Assembly: GCA_018195615.1 (NCBI GenBank)
Contig: JAGTPG010000002.1
Coordinates: 558,001-622,000, forward strand
Length of the DNA stretch: 64,000 nt
Reading direction: 5' to 3'
Origin: Streptomyces tuirus
GTDB lineage: Bacteria; Actinomycetota; Actinomycetes; Streptomycetales; Streptomycetaceae
Shown in pieces: positions 59,665 through 64,000 of this stretch. How positions within the stretch are numbered: the stretch's first letter is position 1; every line of letters begins with the position of its first letter. The position numbers and the translations under genes were made by a program. The notes under the pieces are model-generated. The model worked only from the letters and a program-made list of their open reading frames with translations. It searched no databases and was not told the DNA's origin.

Positions 59665-62600
59665 CGAGGTGGCGGGCAATCGCTTCCGGGGTTCGCAGGG
59701 TGAACAGGTCTCGGATGGTGATCACCGGACCGTACTCGCGGCGGAGCAGTCCGATGAGACGTACCGCCAGCATGGAGTGTCCTCCCAGGGACACGAAGTC
59801 GCTCACCGCGCTCACCTCGTCGTCGTCCAGGTCCAGTGCCTCGGCGAAGTACTCGCACACCACGGTCTCGGTCTCGGTCTGAGGGCCCCGCTCCCCCACC
59901 GTGGTCAGCGCGCCCAGCGGCTTGGCCTCGGGCAGCGCCTTGGTGTCAGCCTTCCCGTTCACCGTGAGCGGGATGCTGTCGACCTGGGCGTAGTGCGTCG
60001 GGCGCAGGAAGTCCGGCAGCCCGGCGCCCACCTCGGCGGCCACCGCCGCCAGGTCCGCGCCGTCCAGCACGAGGTAGGCGGCCAGCCGGTAGGCGCCGTC
60101 GACCTGCGGGTCGGGCTGGGCGACCGCCGCGGCGAACCGCACCGCCTGGTGCGCCGCGAACACGGCCTCGACCTCGCCGAGTTCGACGCGGTGCCCCCGG
60201 ATCTTGACCTGCTGGTCGGTGCGGCCCAGGTACATCAGGTTCCCGTCGGGCCGCCGTACCACCAGGTCACCGGTGCGGTACATGCGTTCGCCGGGTTCGC
60301 CGAACGGGCAGGCGACGAAGCGGTGCGCGGTCTGGGCCGGTTGCCCGAGGTAGCCGCGCGCGATGCCGATGCCCGACACGTACAGCTCTCCGGGAACGCC
60401 GTCCGGCAGTGGCCGCAGCCATGCGTCCAGCACGTACACGTCCGTGTTGTCGATCGCCACGCCCACCACCGGGTCCTGGCACTCGAAGGTGCCGACGCCG
60501 AGGGTGTTGATGGTGTACTCGGTCGGTCCGTACAGGTTGTAGCCGACCGTCCCCTCCGTGTCGGCGAGCCGCTGCCACAGCGTCGGGGTGACGGCCTCGC
60601 CGCCCAGGAGCACCAGCGCCGGCCGTCGCGCCGGGTTGTCCAACAGCCCCTCGGCGACGAGCTGTTGCGCATACGTCGGCGTCACGTTGATGACGTCGAT
60701 GGCGTGCTCCAGGCAGTACTCGACCAGGCGCGGTGCGTCGCGGCGCAGCTCCTCGTCGCAGATGTGCACTTCATGCCCGTCGGCGAGCCACAGCAGCTCC
60801 TCCCACGACATGTCGAACGCGAACGACACGGTGTGCGCGATCCGGAAGACCCGGTGGCCGTGCTCCGCCAGCACCGGCTCGAAGATACGGCGCTGATGGT
60901 TGATCAGCATGTTGGTGAGTCCGGCGTACTCGGTCACCACCCCCTTGGGCTTGCCGGTCGATCCGGAGGTGTAGATGGTGTACGCGGGGTGCCGCAGCCG
61001 GTCGGGGTCGTCCGGCGTGAACGTGACGAACGGCTCGCCCTCCGGGAGGGGCCGGTCCAGTTCGATCAGGTCGCCGGTCAGCCGCGGGGAGACCGCGCTC
61101 ACCGTGAGGATGACGTCCGGGCGGGCGTCCTCGACGATGGCGGCGATCCGCTCGTCCGGGTGGTCCAGCTCCAGCGGTACGTACGCGGCGCCGACGCGCA
61201 GTACGGCGAACAGCGCCACGATCGAGTCGAGGGAGCGCGGAACGGCGAGACCCACGGTCGTCTCGGGGCCGATACCGCGCCGGGCGAGCACACCCGCCAC
61301 CGCGCGGCTGCGGTCCCGCAGTTGGGCGAAGGTCATGGTCGAGCCGTGGGCGACGAGCGCGACCCGCTCGGGGCACGGTCCGCCGCCTGGTCGAACCGGT
61401 CGACGACGGTGTCCGTGCCGACGTCCGTCCGCTCGCCCGGGGAGGGTTCCGGCCCGAGCCCGGGCAGCGCTCCGACCGGTCCGGTCGCCCGGGCCAGGTC
61501 CTGAAGCACGCGCAGGTAGTCGTCGAGGAGACGCCGGGCGTTCCCGGTGTCCTCGTCGCGGTACTCCAGCTTGACGGTGAGCCGGTCGCCGGGGGTGACG
61601 ACCCAGGTGAACGGATAGTGGGTGGAGTCGTCGGCCTTGACCGAGGTGATGCCGTGCCGGGCGTTCATCTCGGCGAAGGCGTCCATGTCCAGGAAGTTCT
61701 GGAGGACGAACAGGTTGTCGAACAGGGAGTCGTGCCCACTGGCCCGCTGGATCTCGCCGAGCCCCAGGTGCTCGTGCTCCATCGCCTCGGCCCTGGCCGC
61801 CTGCACGGCCGACAGGTACTCCCGGACCGTGTCGTCCGGCCGGGCCCGCGTCCACATGGGCACGGTGTTCAGCAGCACACCGACGACGTCGGACAGGCCT
61901 TCGGCCTCCCGGCCGGAGACGGTCACGCCGAACACCGCGTCACCGCGGCCCGTGCGGGCACCCAGCAGCAGGCCGAACGCGCCGGTCAGCACCGAGTTCA
62001 GGGTGACGCCGTGCGCCCTGGCCGCTTCCCGCAGCAGGTCCGACTGCTCGGCGGACAGCGTGTGCACCAGAGCGCGCGGCAGGTCGTCCGAGAGGACCGG
62101 CGCCGGTCCCGCGAGCAGCGTCGGGCCGGGGAGGCCCGCCAGGTGCTCCGCCCAGAAGCGTTCCGCAACGGCGGGGTCCTTGGCTTGGAGTGCCCGCGCG
62201 TGATCCTCGAAGCTCGGCGTGGCCGGGGCCGGAGTCGGCAACTCGCCCACGAGGGCGGCCTCATAGGCGTCGAACAGCTCCCGCAGGACGATCTCGCGCG
62301 ACCAGCCGTCCCACAGCAGCAGGTGATAGCTGAGCAGCAGGCCGTCTCGGTCGCCGGGCAGGCGCACCACGGTCATCCGGATCAGCGGCGGCTCCCCCGG
62401 GTCGAACCCCGTGTCGCGGTCGCGGGCGCGCAGGGCGTCGACCTCCGCCTCCGTGGACAGGGCGATCGTACGGACGTCGACCCGACGGCCCGCCGCGAGC
62501 ACCTGGACCGGGTGTCCGTCGCCGTCGGTGGTGAAGCCGGCGCCCACGACCGGGTGCCGGGCGATCACGTACGCCATCGCCTCGGCCAGGGCGTCGGTGT

Positions 62601-64000
62601 CCAGCGGCCGGTCGAAGGTGAACCAGCTCTGCGCGACGTAGTGTCCGGCCGAGCCGGCCATCTGGGCCTGGAAGAACAGGCCTCGCTGCAGCGGGGTGAC
62701 GGGTGCTGTGCGCTCGGCCGTCGCCGAGGCGTCCGCGATGCCGTGCAGTGCGCCGATCCAGTGCTCGGTGATCTCGTCCGGGATGCCCTCGGCGAGGGTG
62801 AACGCCGCGTGCAGGCTGCCGGTGGCCTCGTCGAGCCAGGCGTTCACCTCGACGGCGTACGGGCTGCCCTGGTCGCCGCCGGTGAGGTGCAGCGCCTGGG
62901 ACTCGCTGCCCCGGCCGAGGTAGTTGAACAGCACCTGCGGGCGGGCGGTCAGCAGCGGAGCCGTCTGCGGGTTGAGGTACCGGAGCCCGCCGTAGGCGAC
63001 GTGCGCGCGCTCGTCCGGCTGGCGGTCGGCGATCTCGCGGGCCGCGGCGACGGGGTCGGTGTGCGCGGTGAGCCGTACGGGCGCGATGGCGGTGAACCAG
63101 CCGACCGTGCGTGTGTAGTCGTGGTGTTCGAGGGCCGGGACCCGGCCGTGTCGCTCCAGGTCGATCGCGACGTCGGTGGGCGTCGGCTGGATGCGGGTCA
63201 GCGCCGTGCGCAGCGCGCCGCACAGCAACTCGGTGAGACCGACGCCGAGTGCGGCGGGCGCGGTGCGGGTCACGCGGTCGCTCACCTCGGGCGGGAGGAC
63301 GACGGTGGCCTCGCGCGGTCCGTCGACGGCGGGCAGCAGCGGGGGCGCCTGGAGTGTGGTGATCCAGTGCCCGAGGTCGTCGCTCGCGTGGACGGACCGG
63401 AGCGTCAGCGCTTCGGCGTACTCGGCGTAGGGCGTGGTCGGCGGCGCCGGCGGCTCCCCGCGCAGGGCGGTGGCCAGGTCGTCCAGCAGGACCAGCCAGG
63501 AGACCGAGTCGACGGCGAGGTGATGCACGGTGACCACGAGGGTCCGGGTCGACTCCAGCCACGAGAACGCGATGACGTCCCCGGACTCGGGGTCGAGGCG
63601 GTCGGCGGCCTCGTTCGCCGCGGTCGTGGCATCGGTGGTGTCCGGTCGTACGACGGTGATCTCGCGGGCCGGGTCGGTGCGGAGGGCCCATACGCCGTGC
63701 TCGACGCGCAGGCGCAGCCGGAGGGCCGGGTGCGTGGCCACGACGGCGTCGGCGGCGCGCTCGACGTCGGCGAACCCGGTGCCCTCGGGAGCGAGCAGCG
63801 TCCGGGCCTGAGCGAACCGGGCGAGGGATCCGCCGAGTTCCCGCTGGCGCAGGATGATCGGCGTGAGGGTCAGCGGGCCGTCCTCGCGGTGAGCGGGGGC
63901 TGTGCGCCGAGGTGTGCTTGTCGCCAGGTGCTCAGCGAGGGCGCGCGGTGTCTTGAGCAGGAACACGTCCCGGGGTGCGATCGGCAGTCCCTGCGCCCTG
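59651..64000 (-). CDS. Siderophore NRPS, C-terminal modules (E-C-A-T), coelichelin synthetase-like; 5' end outside window
   Basis: The frame is open to the right edge, where it ends a carrier domain ([20 protein letters not shown]). Next come an epimerisation domain ([16 protein letters not shown]), a condensation domain ([11 protein letters not shown], second His kept), an adenylation domain ([52 protein letters not shown]) and a carrier domain (LGGHSML). No thioesterase. The code read by eye, D-M-E-N-L-G-L-I-N-K, equals that known for hydroxyornithine in coelichelin module 3. One base is apparently missing near 61371 (GCCCCGAGCG). Confidence 0.9.

Noticed and set aside
62261..62330. Inactive condensation domain because HHxxxDG reads YHxxxDG
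   Set aside because: The second, catalytic histidine and the DGW are present; Tyr at the first position does not by itself mean inactivity.

Overview
The window comes from a Streptomyces chromosome or a very close relative. The GC content is very high, with GC-rich third codon positions. GTG/TTG starts are frequent, stop/start overlaps such as ATGA and GTGA are common, and the gene set is typically streptomycete: a coelichelin-type siderophore locus, several LacI/IclR/MarR/TetR regulators and an uptake [NiFe] hydrogenase. No rRNA, tRNA, CRISPR array, transposase or phage gene was seen.

Layout. 1-1178: end of an ArsR + SMP-30/strictosidine-synthase-like pair. 1370-9435: beta-1,4-galactan use, with a secreted GH53 galactanase, a GH42 beta-galactosidase, a binding-protein ABC importer and its LacI regulator. 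9561-13973: MarR, SseB-like protein, an EACC1 + caspase-like protease pair (candidate conflict system), a maltokinase-cap-like protein and an APH-fold kinase. 14051-20665: second galactoside operon (palindromic operator, MFS transporter, two GH35 enzymes, LacI). 20676-24483: a P1B-4-type metal ATPase with an ArsR-like operator, and a PucR regulator. 24544-30126: phenylacetate catabolism, paaABCDE on the minus strand and paaI-paaK on the plus strand, diverging from a region with ACCGAA/TTCGGT palindromes. 30170-32303: membrane PP2C phosphatase and IclR regulator. 32394-40231: peptide-type ABC importer with a CocE-like hydrolase and a TetR regulator. 40280-40458: GH43 remnant.

40536-54903 is a complete high-affinity, oxygen-tolerant group 1h (formerly group 5) [NiFe] hydrogenase locus. 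On the plus strand are hypX, an endopeptidase gene, hypB, hypF, hypC, hypD and hypE. On the minus strand, converging on a strong terminator, are a 507-aa uncharacterised protein, the small and large subunits, a NifU-like protein, a zinc-ribbon protein, two small proteins and hypA. The small subunit has C-x-x-D in place of C-x-x-C at the proximal cluster, as in known group 1h enzymes. 55127-56460 holds a DUF6069-like membrane protein, an ECF-sigma/AzlC chimeric remnant and AzlD. 56513-64000 is the end of a coelichelin-like siderophore cluster: MbtH, an iron box, an esterase, an ABC exporter half with a degenerate nucleotide-binding domain, and the last E-C-A-T domains of an NRPS whose adenylation code reads as hydroxyornithine.

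A caution covers the whole window. About 45 apparent single-base deletions break otherwise conserved genes, mostly inside short G/C runs such as CCCGG. After restoring one base at each inferred site, every gene has a whole number of codons and its normal family length. I read these as sequencing or assembly errors rather than pseudogenes. I give each broken gene as one feature and name the position of each break.
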